Notes under the pieces: generated by a model
The model's input: the letters and a program-made list of their open reading frames with translations, nothing else
Told to the model about the DNA's origin: nothing
Databases searched by the model: none
Translations under genes and position numbers: made by a program
Source of the DNA: Hofstenia miamia
Taxonomy: Eukaryota; Xenacoelomorpha; Acoela
DNA length: 64,000 bases
Assembly: GCA_004352715.1 (NCBI GenBank)
Contig: SCFE01000040.1
Span: 2,009,063 to 2,073,062, forward strand
Reading direction: 5' to 3'
In this document: positions 48,901 through 63,200 of the stretch, piece by piece
How positions within the stretch are numbered: position 1 is the stretch's first letter
Layout: each line of letters opens with the position of its first letter

Positions 48901-51405
48901 CTTAATATTTAAAATGAGGTTTTGTTGAGGATATTGTTTCAAACAATTCTTTGTATATTTAAACTGAAAAAAACCATATCATTAGCTATATAGTCACTAG
49001 TACGAGTGTCTAATCGCTGAGAGGCTTGAGGAAAGGATGTTAAATAATTCTCTCAGTGAGCTCAATTGTGAAATAATATCACCAGCTGCCAAATATAGAA
49101 TTCGATTTGACGTAGTTCACTAAAAGATTTCTCAATTAATTAAATAAACTGATGACGTAGTTTTTTGGAGTTATAAATATTAAGTTTTATTGATTACCTC
49201 GTTATAAACAATAAAAGAATATTCACACCCATAGTTGGAAGATGGCCTGATTTCTTTCAGACAATCAATAAGGTCACCATATTTTTAAAAAGTTTATATT
49301 TTGAATTATAATTTACTATTGATATTTCTTATTCAAATATAATTCCTCACAACGTTAACCCATACGGCGTTTCTGTAACCCACAACAGTACACCAATCAA
49401 AAGGGCAAGTCACGTCTCGAGGTGTAGATTTTCATTGGTGTTCTCTTGAGATTTTCGAAAAACGCATTATTTTTCTTAAAATCGGAATACCAGTTTTAGC
49501 GGTAAATTTTTCTTGGGGTTTCTATAGCTTCTATCCTAATGAATGCATGTTTTTAATATAAATGGATAAAATTTACAGGTCCATATTACATGATTTTTTG
49601 AATTTGCTATTGTATGAAGCTCATGCAAACAAAGATCGTAAAAAATGGTGTGAAGATGTCTTCCGCTTCCAAGCAATTAGTAATTAATTGTCGGCTCATT
49701 ATTTTTCAAGTCGGAGTAATTTCGTGTTTTTTCCTACACTTTAATTATCAGTATATAATTTCAAAGAAGATACTTCAAAAATTAGGCTTTTGATCAAGCG
49801 GTACATAAAACAGCGAATCTAATAACAGAATTATCAGTGGTTTTCAAAAGTAACCATAAGTAATTGAAAGATATTCCCGAGAAGTTCTTAAAACTTAGTT
49901 GCAGATGCCCATTGGCAAAGATGAACATACATAAGAAAAGTTCAATCTTTGAAAAGTGTAAAACTCTCCAGGAAAAGTTTTTTACTTTATTTGATCATTT
50001 TTAGAGAAAGTCGCACTTCGAATATGAGTCTAATATATTCTTAAATTTCTGCAGGTCAAATGGTATTTATGAAAGCGAATCACAAAAACAAAATTTTTGT
50101 TAAGCAATATAAACACAAGTACTGTATATGTTTTACCAACATTTTAGTATATTAGGTTTTCAAAAATTTCTGAATAAATATTTTAAGCCTCAGGTTAATT
50201 CTTAAATAATTCTTAAATTTTGAGCCTTTTGATTCTTATAAAAAGAATTCTTATTAAAAAGATAGAGTGGAGATGTACTCAAATTGAAATATGTAAATTC
50301 TCTTTTGGAAAATTTGAAAACATGTCTTAAAAGATTATAAATTGCAATGTGAATTGAATGTCATTTTTGAGCAGGTGCATGTATTGATTTTATATTTGGA
50401 AACATCCTGAAATTTCTTGTTTATATTTGAAGAAATATAACTTGCAACGTTGTTCACAAATTTGTATGATTTCAAATAAGGTAAAAACTACAAATACACA
50501 CAATATGTACTTATTTCAATTTATCTTATACTTCCTGATTATTTATAAACTTATGCTGAAATTGTATAATCATTGTAGTTCAGCATTTGTTGGTCCAAAT
50601 GCTCCATAAATTTTTTAAAACATGCTTTTTTATTTTTTATTTGTATATTTGTGCCATCAGCTGATCTTGATTTTAACATTAAAACCGATGTAAAATTGTT
50701 CAATTGATGCTAATACCTACTCAAGTTTTCATTTTCATTTTAATTTGTGATGAGAAATGTTATTGTAAAACGTTTCCAACACTGTGACCTATAAATGGCA
50801 AAATTATGCGACAAAAAATCTGAAAAAGTCGTTTTTTGTTTGAAATATTATCTTCAATCCAGATGTTTCTAAAGGTGAGTTTTGAATGGAGTTCTCTGAG
50901 CAGTGTAGAGTTAAGGAAGAATACATGAATTAAATGTTTAAAGCACTTGTCTCGAGATTGTCTATCATGAACATGGCTGGCATTCTTGAGATTCCTTACA
51001 ACAATAACTACTCAAGTGTGAATAGCCATGTAAACATAAAAACTTGATTCCTACTGTTCAAACACTGGAATCAGGTTAAAATTTAATATCCAGATATTTC
51101 CAATCACTTACAGGTGTGTTATCAGTGGCCAATCAATGCCGATCTATGGTTATATAATGTTTACTGGAGGAAACTAATAAACGACTTTGATAACAGGTGG
51201 TCCACACACTCAAAGTCAACCAAATTGTCTTGCTTGGAAGTTATATTAATATCAATTTTCATTTTGGCAATATCTACTAATGATATTTGCATATTTGAAG
51301 TACCATAGATTCATGTAATGACTCTGAAATGCCAATTTCCAAACTATGTAGCTAAAGTGTTTGATATTAAATGGTTTTTCTTGATCAATTTGATTGCTTC
51401 CAATT
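45910..51405. other. Gene desert, AT-rich
   Basis: No gene or named element is seen. It contains an (AT)n run at 47749-47769. The many short open frames show no domain and no flanking splice signals that would support them. Confidence 0.4.
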
Positions 51406-52173
51406 AGTGTTGGGAACTGACTTTATTTATTAATTCCCGTTACAGTTTCATTTGACCAATAAAAAACGTTTCAGTTACATTTCAGTTTTAAATAGTCAAT
51501 GTACAAACAAAAATGTTTATTTAATGCATATGATAAATACACCCAGTCGACGTAGCTTATCATATGTATGTTTCTTGGGTAGTGGGGTCTTCAGCATCTC
51601 CAATTGGGTGCAGCTTTAGGATTCTAACAACGGGAAGACACCTTCCTATTTTATGTCGAGAAAATTTAAAACAAAATGTAAATTTAAGCAAAATATATCC
51701 AATATAAAACTATATTGTAAACATGTAGCCCTCTATATAACTAATTAGAAGATTTCATTCATCGCTCACATTGAAGTTTTGGATGACACTATTATAAACA
51801 TCAACATCAAAAATATTTGAAATATATAGAAAAAGACACTTTCCCAAAAAAAATTGAAAAATCCTCAAAATGAGGGAGGGGGCAGTGGCTTCGGGGGCCT
51901 CCCCATAAAGCTGCACCTGTCTTAAATTCATGAAAGGAGGCTTCTCAGAATTTCGAATGATTGTAGCCAACTTTTATTTTCAGTTTTAATTTTGTGTTTC
52001 AGTTAAAAAAATTGTCAATTTGAGTTTCATTTTCAATTGATTTTTTTTTGCTAATTTGAGTTATTATTGCTTGAGTTAGTTACAGTTAAATTTCAGTTTC
52101 ATTCGATTTTTTTCTAATTTCATTTGATTTACTTGAGCTTCAGTAAATTTCAGTTATAGTTTACAACACCACT
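51406..52173. mobile_element. Putative non-autonomous DNA transposon with CAGTT-rich ends
   Basis: The left end, AGTGTTGGGAACTGAC, pairs with the inverse of the right end, AGTGGTGTTGTAAACTATAA. Both ends carry subterminal TTTCAGTTA/CAGTTACA motifs (at least three on the left, and six or more at 51980-52160 on the right). Short subterminal repeats of this kind are common in hAT-like non-autonomous elements. The middle includes a less AT-rich block at 51870-51950. No transposase and no convincing target duplication were seen, so the borders are approximate. Confidence 0.5.
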
Positions 52174-52380
52174 TGCAGTCATGCAAATTGGCATGGCTTT
52201 ACAGAATTGGTTTAGTTTTATAATCTTAAGAATGAACGTTAAGTCTTTACTAGACATTCAACATTTGTATTGAAGTTACACCGAAAGTCAAATAAAAGTC
52301 GACTAGCCGGTATTATAATAAATATGTTGCTAGTGTAGATTCATACTGATAATATCTAGTCAATTATTTTGGATTCAGAA

Positions 52381-52629
52381 ATTTTTGTACAAGTTAAGAC
52401 ATATTTGTGTTATATGGCAAATTCTTCTCCTATAGCAATATTGTACCCATAGTTTCTTAATCAGGTATTTAAATAGTTCGAAAGAAATATGCACCCTCTC
52501 GCAATAGAAGTTTATAAGCTAAAATACACCTCTAGCGCAGAATATGCTGGAGGAACTATAGTACTAGACATTTTTGTACAAGTTAAGACATATTTGTGTT
52601 ATATGGCAAATTCTTCTCCTATAGCAATA
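52381..52629. repeat. 60-bp direct repeat, two copies 189 bp apart
   Basis: ATTTTTGTACAAGTTAAGAC and the following 40 bases occur identically at 52381-52440 and 52570-52629. The sequence between them (about 129 bp) is not repeated. Confidence 0.9.
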
Positions 52630-55059
52630 ATTGTCATTTTCTTTCTATATTTTCCCTCTCGACCACCGAGTATATGTTCATAAATTATTGACATCCACTA
52701 CCACTACTAAACTATTGCGGTGAAATGTCATACTACTTTCTTAGTACGCATTTAATGAAAGTAAAGAAAATGAGGGTATTTTTTTAAAATAACTAGCGTT
52801 CAATGCCATGCAGTTTTAAAGTGAACATGAGTGTGTGAAGTCAGATGCAAGGACCAATTTGGAACAAATGATCGGAAATTCGACTTTTAAATCAGCAAAT
52901 CTGGTTAGTGAATCTAGCCAGGACCCTTTCAATGATTCTGGTGAAATTCAATTTACTTGTAAACAAAATCCAAGTTTTGATTAATTCTTCTTTGAAGTTC
53001 TCACCACATTATTTCTCTTCAAAGCGCCTTGAAATTGAATTCCATGTAAAACAAAGTCATTTTTCACAGCAAAACTTTAAAGAACTTTTACAATAACTTG
53101 ATAAGATAGCTCCAATTAGTACCATAAGAGGCGTCAATGAAAGATTATCAGTTGTTAATCCTTTAAATAATATAACTAAATACACCCATTACAAATGTTC
53201 AAATCCATTTTGTCAAAATTCTAGTAGAAATTTGACACTGGAATTACGGGCTGCTCCTTGAGAATCATTTGCTTAAAAACGTTTAATATAAAGGGAATTC
53301 GATATAGTTATCAACATATATAAATGTACATGATTCTTAACAAAGTTAAATTACCGTTTTTGTTCATGGGCTTATTTTTTAAGCGATTCTATCTGCAATG
53401 TTTCCTACGGTGTATTTTTAATAACGAATTAGAATTATCTGCGTTGCGTATCATCAAAACATTTCTAAAGTTCTCTGATCCAATTAATGAGTGTAATGTT
53501 TTCAACTGCAAATCCAATACAATTTCAATTAAAAGTTACGTTGATAAACGTGAAAGTGAATAATTGGAGTTTAAAAATTGCCTGCTAATCGGTTGAAAGT
53601 TTACTACCTGAGGGATGGGAGTGTTAATTAATGCATGTGTATAATGCATTGTGTTCGGCTGGTGGATTTGTAACCACTCTACATTTATTTTTTAAGGATA
53701 TGAATAAATACTGAAGTTGGCATGTTCGTCTGTTAAATATTCACTAGTAGTGGTTGGTGAATTGATTGATGCACGGATGGCATTTGAGACGAATTCATTG
53801 ATCGATAAATTTGTCCTAGGATTGCGACAGTTGAATTTCTTGCATCAGAATTTATCAGACAACCAAATTTCCATTTAAGTTCAACTGCTGCAAATGCTCA
53901 TTAGCTGGGTTGCTGTGGGGTAATATTTTTGGACCCACAACCCACACCCAAGAATTGGCTACAAATACACACAAATCACCACAACAATTTTTTGGACAAA
54001 TCTGTTTAATCTTTTAATAGTACAATTTGAGACTGATGATTTTATGCATTTTATAATATGTATTAATATACATAAAATTTTAATAACACTGCAACATAAT
54101 CACTATCTTTATCAAAGTCATATTCTGTAAAGTCATTTATTAAAGTTTGTGATTTGATAATTTTTAGAATTTTTCAAATTCTCACAAGAATTCCCACGTC
54201 GATTGAATCCCTGCTCATTGATGAATTATATGCATAGTTCAATGAAATTTATAGTATGATAACCAATTTTCATTCAGGAAGTCATTAAAATTAAAATATT
54301 GTACATACATGTATATGCGAAATTGTAAAGAAAAAATTTCAAACAAAATTGCAATCTACAAATGCAGGTTATAAATTAATTATATTTGTAATTTAGCCCT
54401 AATTCTATCAGGAACTTTTCAAAATCTGTGAAGGGTTTCCCAACACATTTCAAATGACTATTACTCACAACGATATTTAAAATCTGAAAACAGCTCATGA
54501 TAGAGAATTGTCTCCTCTTTCTTTTTCATCTTTAATTGAACAGGGTTCATACAGTTATTCTTCAAAAAGAAATTGAGTCTTAGCCCTCCTCATTAATGAA
54601 AATTATGTATAGAAAGAATTTATTTTTTTTCAAAAATAGGATTTCTCATTGAAAAAAATTGATATTTGTATGTACTCCAGGCACAAGTATAGTTTTTAAC
54701 GCAACCATTTATCATAGATATGTCCATATAAAAAGCCTTCTATATTTCTTAAAAGGCTTGGATGAATTTGTTCAAATATGAGGACAAAACAGTTTCTTAC
54801 TTTAAAGTAATAGGTTAATGAGTTTTGGAATGTGATAATAAGCCTCTTTCTCTCTTCCCACTGAATATTTGGATTATATTTTTCCTAAATATATTCATCC
54901 CCGTTTGTTTTCCTCAACCATTTTATTACGCTTACAATATACAAAACTATGGATCTTGAAATTCAAATGCTAATTTTTTTTAGATTAGTAAGAGATGTAT
55001 TTCGAATAGTTTCGGATCCGATATTCCAATTGTGGATCAGACACTATCGGGTTCCAACA
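52630..55059. other. Gene desert, AT-rich
   Basis: No gene is seen. A hairpin-like GGGTTGCTGTGGGG ... ACCCACAACCC lies at about 53905-53944. Confidence 0.4.
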
Positions 55060-55386
55060 TTGATATATATATATATATATATATATANATTTACATATAT
55101 ATACATATATACATATTTATACACATATATACATATATATACGCAAATATATATATATACATATATACATACACATGTATATATACATATATATACATAC
55201 ACATATATATATACATATACATGTACATATACATATATATAAATATACATATATACATACATATACATATATACATATATACATATACACATATATATAC
55301 AAATATATATATATACATATATACAAATACATATTTACATATATACATATATATACATATATATACATATATATACATATACATAT

Positions 55387-55463
<77 letters not shown>

Positions 55464-55487
55464 TATATAGATATATATATATATATG
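55060..55487. repeat. Long compound (AT)n/(ATAC)n microsatellite
   Basis: About 430 bp of TATA with interspersed CA dinucleotides (units such as ATATACAT), ending in pure AT. One N occurs at 55088. Open frames here encode only Tyr/Ile/His repeats in every frame and are artefacts. Confidence 0.95.
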
Positions 55488-57365
55488 TTCTGTGAGTAAA
55501 ACATAAAAGAATTAGTAATATCTTGTGGAAAAATCATAAACCGAACAAGTTACTGAAATCATGAGGGCGACACATTGAGTTGGAAAATACTGATAACCTT
55601 TTGAACGCTTTTTTTAAAATAGAATTTCACATTACCAAAATTCCATAGACAGCTACGGATTAAAATGTGCACATTACGTAATTCATTTTAATTAATGGAT
55701 TTATTTTAAAGTTCTCCATATGCATAGAAATTATGATTAAAAATAGTTCTTTTAAATTGATTTTTTGTAATTCCTGCCATTTCCTTACTGTTACTTTATA
55801 GATGATTTGTAAAAAGTGAATTCGGCAACTTTTAACTTTATCATTTTAGATTTAAAGAAAATTATATTTGCAAATATTCCATAAATTGAAATCATTTTAC
55901 AAAATTAAATTTCCAAAGAAATGTTGAAAAATTTATATTTTTAATATTCTTCTATAGGTAGAGAGGGCTTTTCCCTACCCTCCAAACTTTGTAAAGTTTC
56001 CAAAATTAGATAATATTTAATTTTAAAGTCCTCCAAGATATGTGACTAAAGTGTATCTTGCGAAAAAGTAAAAAATAATTATTGGTCCCAAGATCCGTGT
56101 TGACGTTTCTGTTCTAGTGAGTGAATTTTTGAAAATTAAAAAAAAGATTTAGTACCTATATATTATATACTAGGTATAAAGTGAGCTTAAAACCAACTTC
56201 ATCATTGTTTATTCTAAAGAAGTTTTGGAAAATGTGTATAACACAAATATTATTGCACACAATTTAATGAGTGAGTAAACCGGCGATGAGCTATTATACA
56301 AATTATACAAATATTTCAAACTCTGCAAGGTAGTTTTATTAAATTCCTTTAATAGAACACTGATATTTATAGAATAACGAAACCATTTACTGAGAGGGAA
56401 ATTCCCCTACAGGAATATGAGTTACTTATTCACTGTAAAGTAATAGGGTTAATTGGTCAGTGATATCACTATACGACACCCTATCAAAATTTTAAATCCA
56501 ACACTAGGATTTTGAGTAATTTTAAAAAACATTTACAGGCTTTTGAGTTTCAGGTACATATTCATTAACATTTTTATCGCACATCTAATTGCTGTTTTTC
56601 CAAGATTGTGAATATTTTAGCAGGAATTGAATAGTATGTTGATATAAATTATACATCCTACACTGCGCCTTCAGAGACAGGTGGGCCATTAGAACCTGTC
56701 GTAAAATGTGTCACTCAGGTTGTTCAAGCGTACACTGTATTCCTCATGAAAAAATCGATGCATATTTATTACCTAGTGTCAATATTTTTCCTAGCAAGCA
56801 GTCTCCTATTTTTATTTTCTTTAATTAGAAAAAAAATAATTTCATGAAGATTTACACAATTTTTTTTCTATCAGATTTGAGCGTAACGATTAATCTCTCA
56901 GACGTATCTCTAATAAAGTTATGGACAAAATCCATGATTTTAGTGGGTTCACGAACTAAACAGCAGTCACCCTGAAATGTTTGTAATTATTGACAAACTA
57001 GGGGATTTTATTGGCGCCTGGATTAGTTCCATCAATTAATAATTTACTTGCATCGTATACATATATATGGTGCTAAGTATATGCAACAACAAGCGATTTA
57101 GACACTTATTGCTAAAATCTTCAAAAATATTTTTTTACAAACTTTTGATTCTGTCTTATTTAGTAAAGCAACAGAAATCTATTTTACGATGTTAGTTTTT
57201 TTCTGATAAAGGCAAAATGTTGTTCATGTTGGCGCTAAGAATGAATTTAAATTTTTTTCTGCATTCAATTTACGATAAACTTAACTTAGGAAGTAAATTA
57301 CTTAAATATGTAAAAAAATTAATAGAAATTATTCCCAATTTATATTTAGCTTTTTTTATAAAAGT

Positions 57366-57405
<40 letters not shown>

Positions 57406-59662
57406 TTCCGTTATGCACTATAGAGATTTTTCTAAAAAACAAAAATAACTTAGTATATTTAATGAATTCTTCAGGATGCCAAGAAATAATGTATATATTA
57501 GAGAACCTTAAGACTTATAGAAAATGATACTAATTAGATATCGCAGATTTCGAGTCTATTATTACAAATTAATGAAGCATTTGAAAAAAGATATAAAATG
57601 ACTTTTAAGCTTTGAATTTTTTGTTGAATTCAGTATTAACTGTTCGCAATAAAATCCAAGAACTAAGGGTAGTGATAAGAATGAACCACTTTAATTCATA
57701 CTACTGATGAGCAATACATTATTGTGAACAGATTTAATTTTTTAGCTGTTCTTCTCTTAGTTGCTCCAAACTTTGAATAAGATTCAGACCGTATTGAATG
57801 ATTTGCTGCAAAGATTAGTTAGATTACATAGAAAAATAAGTGCTGATTGATTGTCTCGACTCCCTCCTACGCAAAAAATGTTGATTAACTTTATATCAAA
57901 GAAATTTCCAAAAGTTTCGAATAAAGAACTGAATTTAAACATTGAATAAATGATGAAGACTAAGATAATTAATAATAGATTTAAGGGCAAGACTTAGCTA
58001 CAGCCTACTATAAATAGATAAAATTTATACTATTTAATTAAGTATTCTAATATTTGGATTACATTTTAAAAATGGTTTCTAAATTGAGCACCGACTGTTT
58101 TCATTGGACCCCGCGTCCTCCGTCGTTTCCTCGTGTTTTTAACGTAAAACAATTGAAGAGTTTCTTAAAATCTGTAATGGTATCTTCAGAAAATATTTAA
58201 ATTCTCATAACTCATGAGCTAATAAAGAAATGAAAAAAACCAATATAGGATAAAGCAGTGTCTCGTCATTATTCACTCTTGCGCTCCATCTACAGAAAAA
58301 TAATTAGACGAGGTTAGTTGCTGTTCTCATGGAATTTAGACCTACTTATTATCTGTGCATTAGAAAGGATAGTATCTGAAAAAATCTGATTTTTCTTAAA
58401 AAAAATAACATCTTCAAGTACATCATGCAAAGTAATAATGTGTACTACAAATGTTTTATCCGAAAATTTCCACATTTCTTAATAAACTGATAGAGCAAAT
58501 TGTTCGAAAATGTGGGCAAAACGTTTGTTCTTTTAACGGCGGCAATAATTCTAAAATTAACCTGGTGGATTTTTTAGTTTTAATACTTTTCTACATTAGA
58601 CAAAGGCTACACCAGCAATCTTATAACAAATTCGACATAAGATATTAGATATTACGAGGATAATTTTTCCGCACTACCCAAATTTAAAACTATTGCAATG
58701 ATTTAAGTTGTATTTTAGAATTATATATATATATATTTAATTTCATTTTGTGATAACTTCTTAACAATAAAAAATATTTTTTCCAAGGTCTTGATTTTAA
58801 ATTATAATTTTATACTTCTTAAAGTTTATTTCTTAAACTTACACCTGAAGTAGGCTTTTGAAAGAATATATGTAAATTGCCTTTATGCGGTTCAGATGAA
58901 AGTTTCACTTGCTTTAAGCGCCATAAATTATTTATTCGCAAAGGATTTGTCAGATAAGAATTGATATTCTTTTCATTGAAACTCTCAACAAACCACCGGT
59001 TACACATCAGTCAAAAGCTGCTCAACCAAATTGTTAATGACGTTTTCTAACCGCCTTCAATATTAAAATAACTCTGCTTTATGGTACTAGAAGGCGTTGG
59101 GGGTGCTGTGGTTCGCTATTTCTAGAGATCTTAAATTGATTTGCTATAAAATCTTAATCTATTAGCAAAATTTGAGTTCAGGATTCCTATCATAGTTTAA
59201 TAATGGCTCAGGGTTGCGTTTTGATGTCGACACACATGCACGAAGCCAAATCAGCTTGAACGCTTCCAGTCTGTTGTTTGTAAGTGGCATTTGCTCTTAA
59301 TGTCAGGTATATTTTTGCTTAGTTTGCTGGAATGGAATGCTGAACGAATATAGACAACAAATTGTTGCGTTGAATTGCCTCATCAATTGGGCTTTGGAAA
59401 TTTTTTTAGCAAGGTCATCGGGTGTCGCTTGAAAATTTTAGAATACACAACGTCAAAGCCTATGCTACAATTACGTGGATTTATATGAATATATGATACC
59501 GTTACCATTACATTTCTTCAATGAAATACTTTATTTAGAGGAAGAACAAAATTTGTAAATAGCATTTGAGAGTTGAAAAGCGCTTCAAATCTAACTCCTG
59601 AATATTTAATTTAATGACAATACATTTTAAAATGCATGTACAAATTTTCATTTATTTGATAC

Positions 59663-59665
<3 letters not shown>
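55488..59665. other. Gene desert, AT-rich
   Basis: No supported gene. It includes (AT)n runs at 57369-57401 and 58721-58738. The stretch 59090-59470 is somewhat less AT-rich but no domain is readable. Confidence 0.4.
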
Positions 59666-59697
<32 letters not shown>

Positions 59698-59778
59698 TAT
59701 CTNNNNNNNNNNNNNNNNNNNNNNNNNNNNNNNNNNNNNNNNNNNNNNNNNNNNNNNNNNNNNNNNNNNNNNNNNNNN

Positions 59779-59808
<30 letters not shown>
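59666..59808. repeat. (AT)n microsatellite around a 76-base N gap
   Basis: AT at 59666-59695, then CTTATCT, Ns at 59703-59778, AT again, then TATTTATCTTATCT. The TATCTTATCT flank appears on both sides of the gap, suggesting unmerged overlapping contig ends. Confidence 0.85.
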
Positions 59809-59817
<9 letters not shown>

Positions 59818-60164
59818 TTATCTTATCTTCAATTAAATCAGAATAATTCGTTACAGTTGTGTTCTTAGAATTAATAGTATTCATGACCTTTACTGCTGTG
59901 AAAAAAATTAAATGTAGAAGTATTAGCAAATTTGTTCGTTGTATCCATTCAATTTTGAAGTTAGTTTGACAATTATATTAAATATTGGAAGTAACATTGT
60001 TAAGGATAATTATTGAGCGATATGTGATATCCTTCAACCGTTGTAAATTTAATTTATTTAAGTTAATGTATAACACACACAACATGCTAGTTGTGTACAT
60101 GTGTTGCTTTGATATATATTAAATTTAATATTATTTTTACATCGGTTAACTTAGTCCGCCTTAG

Positions 60165-60234
60165 GTGAGACCAGACGACCACTTTGACGAGAGGTGCTTG
60201 GCGAGGAATTTGCAAATACCGTCTTTGCGTGCAG
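60165..60234 (+). other. Candidate GC-rich exon, gene unknown
   Basis: A 70-bp island with 37 G or C bases (53%) in DNA of roughly 30% G+C. It is preceded by CGCCTTAG and followed by GTAAGA, so it has both splice consensus edges. In one frame it reads without stop as VRPDDHFDERCLARNLQIPS then LRA, with phase 1 at the end. I do not recognise the protein. The minus strand is also open across it (204 nt, 60290..60087), so strand and coding status are uncertain. No partner exon was found. Confidence 0.25.
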
Positions 60235-63200
60235 GTAAGACACTCAACTTTTTTGTTTCTAATTTTTGGCATTTTTGTATTGTTTTTCATACCAATTTGA
60301 ATTTCTCAATTTTATACTAGGCTAGGCCTATATCTTCAATTGAAGACACTGATGGGAGTGGGCTTGATGATGTAGATTATTCGAATATTTATATGAGTGT
60401 TTCTTAACATTTTTAAGCAACTAGAAATTGGTAACATTCGTTCAAATCAAATATCTACGAAACATTTATGAACTGGTCACAACACTTTTACACTAGAATT
60501 ATGGACATGGGCAATTTCAACCCAAAACAAAAAAGATTTGGTTAATAATTTATATGCGAAAAAGCGAATCCGAGCTTCGAAAATAAATTCCGAAAAAAAT
60601 TGTAACTTAAAAGCAATATATTCTAGTAATTATGTGCCACCTATGTAATAAATATTTTCAGAAAAATAAAAAATGTGTATCTTGCGATAATAAATTATAT
60701 AATTTCGAAATATATTTATTCAAAATCTTTAAAATTTATTCAACAAGCGCAATTTTCCAATATCTGATATTTACAAATAGGAAAAGCGGTTGCTCAATAT
60801 TGACAGGTACACTTTACTTTCAATTATCGTCATTAAAGCACAATGCAGCGGATTTGACGAAGTTTTTCTGTGTGTATTGTACAGGAGCGGATACAAAAAA
60901 AATTTAGCGGGCCCCAATGAAAAATAAAATGATAAGTGCATAATTGGATACTAGGGAGGGCATAAAGTATTGAATTTTCAATTCAAATTCATCACTATGC
61001 ACGGACTTCACCACCATCTACTGATTCCAAAAATGGAATCAAATCAACCAATTTTTAGTGCATTTTCAATGGCATAAAATTAAACAAATTACAAAATTTT
61101 CAACTAATGGTATGAATGTGTGCTTAGTCATCAATTTGTTAAATATGTTGATAAAATTCAAGAAAATCACGCAATTCAGAAATGTAAAGCTCTTTCTAAA
61201 GTTAATAAAATGTTAAAAAAATTGTTCTGAGTTTTAATATCTCACACAAATTTGTTTTTGGATTTTTGGAGTGGGTGCATTGTGGTAAAATCTGTGTACA
61301 GTATTGAATTTGAATACAAAAAATGTGACCAACGCTATTGAGTATCGTCAAATGGAGTGAATAGAACTATTAGACAAGCAGAAAATTTTATTTATTATTA
61401 CTCATGCTATGCTTAATATTTTGCATTGTACTTTTGCGAATAGATTAATGACTATAGGGTTATGTGGCATAGTATAGCCGTAGCTATGCTCATCTAATTT
61501 CATTAGTATTTTTTTAAAAGTAAAATTACTAGAAATGTTATGCCAAAATTTAAATACCCCACAGAAAAGGAAGGAATTAATCCTAATTAAAAGAGTCAAC
61601 AAACTTCCAATAGAAAATATCCACATGTCTATAAATTATATTTCAAAGAACATTAAATAATATTTAATATAAAATATAAAAATATATGGGAGAGCAGTTA
61701 AGCAGAACGATCCCCAATGTATGAGACTATAAAGATATTGAAGAGATTCGAATCGATTCTGGTGATGATGAAAATGAACAGCAAGTATTCTTGCAAGAAA
61801 ATACCCATCATTGGCAAAATTAAAAATTGAAAATGTGATTTATGTAAATTTTGGAAGAATTGAAAAGGGTTACAATGATAGTGAATAATAAGCTTAATTT
61901 CAGTGTTTCTTCAGACAGACAGCGAGATACTGCATCATTTTCATTTTCTGAACAGGGAGATATCAGTAATTTCAGTTTTAATTAGATTGATATATTATTT
62001 TTTAATTACATATACCTAAAGCTAACTGTCATACGTTTATTATACAACTTTGCAATTTATTAAAACACTTTCACTGTTCCTATTAAGCCTTTTGACAGTA
62101 CTACGGAATTTTCGTTTGTAGTTATTATTGCACAATTTTAATGCACTTTTCTGATTTTAGAGGGGTTCTGGGCCCTCGGCCTTGATATGTATACTCATCA
62201 TTCATACTAACTAACATATTACCGCCATTTTAAATTATTTTGATTCAAAATAAATATATTTAATTTTTGAACTCGGAAAATAAATATATTTTAAATGTTT
62301 ATTTAATAAATTTACAGTTGAATATATATTTAGAAACCTTATGGAAAATTATATAGAACATGTACAGTGTATTATATTTGATTAAAAATTAGAACTGTAC
62401 AATGAATATATTACATTCTTCTCCGTTATGTCTATTGTTTTCAAATTTTAATTGGAGATGATGTAGGATTGAAGTTAAGGTTCAACCTGGGTTACACTTA
62501 GTTCAGTAGTATGAGATTGAAAGAAAACTTCCAAAAATATTAAATGATTCTTAAGATAATAATTATAAACAATCATTAAGAAGAAGAACTGTTTATTAAT
62601 TATTGCCTATTAAGGTCTTCGTATCACACAGTGTATGGAAGTTTATCCTCGACATTTCTGGTCTAAGTAATTGAATACTGCTAATTCAAATAAACTCGTG
62701 ATTTAAAAATCAAGGTTGATTCTGAATTTCGCCTAATCTTTTGTAGTATGATTTTATTGAATGCAATTTTCCTTTGAATTCTTAGAAAGTAAGCTTTTTC
62801 AATTACATTAACCGTGTTAGTTCGAAATCGTTAAACTGGTGTAACAATGTCAACACATTGCTCTGGAAAGTAATAATTTGCGATCGAAGTTCGTAATGCT
62901 GACAAGACGTGTGATAACAAAAGCTTTTGAAAATCTCCGTGCAAAGAGCTTATTCCTCGATATTAAAGACACAGAATCCCAACTATTAGTAAACAATAGT
63001 ATAACTTTTGACTATGAAAGAAAGGAGAAACCTAGGAATTTCCTCCTCAATGGTCTGAATTGAAATCTCAAAAAAACTTTATTTCAATTAGAGGTCATAT
63101 TTAAAATTTTTCCACAATGACTGTGCAATTTTAAATAACTTCGACCCTATGAACTTTATTCTAATAGAGTTTTACTATTTCTAAGATTATATTGGTATCC

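Noticed and set aside
55060-55499. Overlapping open frames of 80-155 codons on both strands
   Set aside because: They are translations of an AT/ATAC microsatellite, giving only Tyr, Ile, His and Thr repeats.
60632-60907. Possible zinc-finger protein with two C-x2-C pairs
   Set aside because: The remaining sequence is not zinc-finger-like and the frame has no supporting context.
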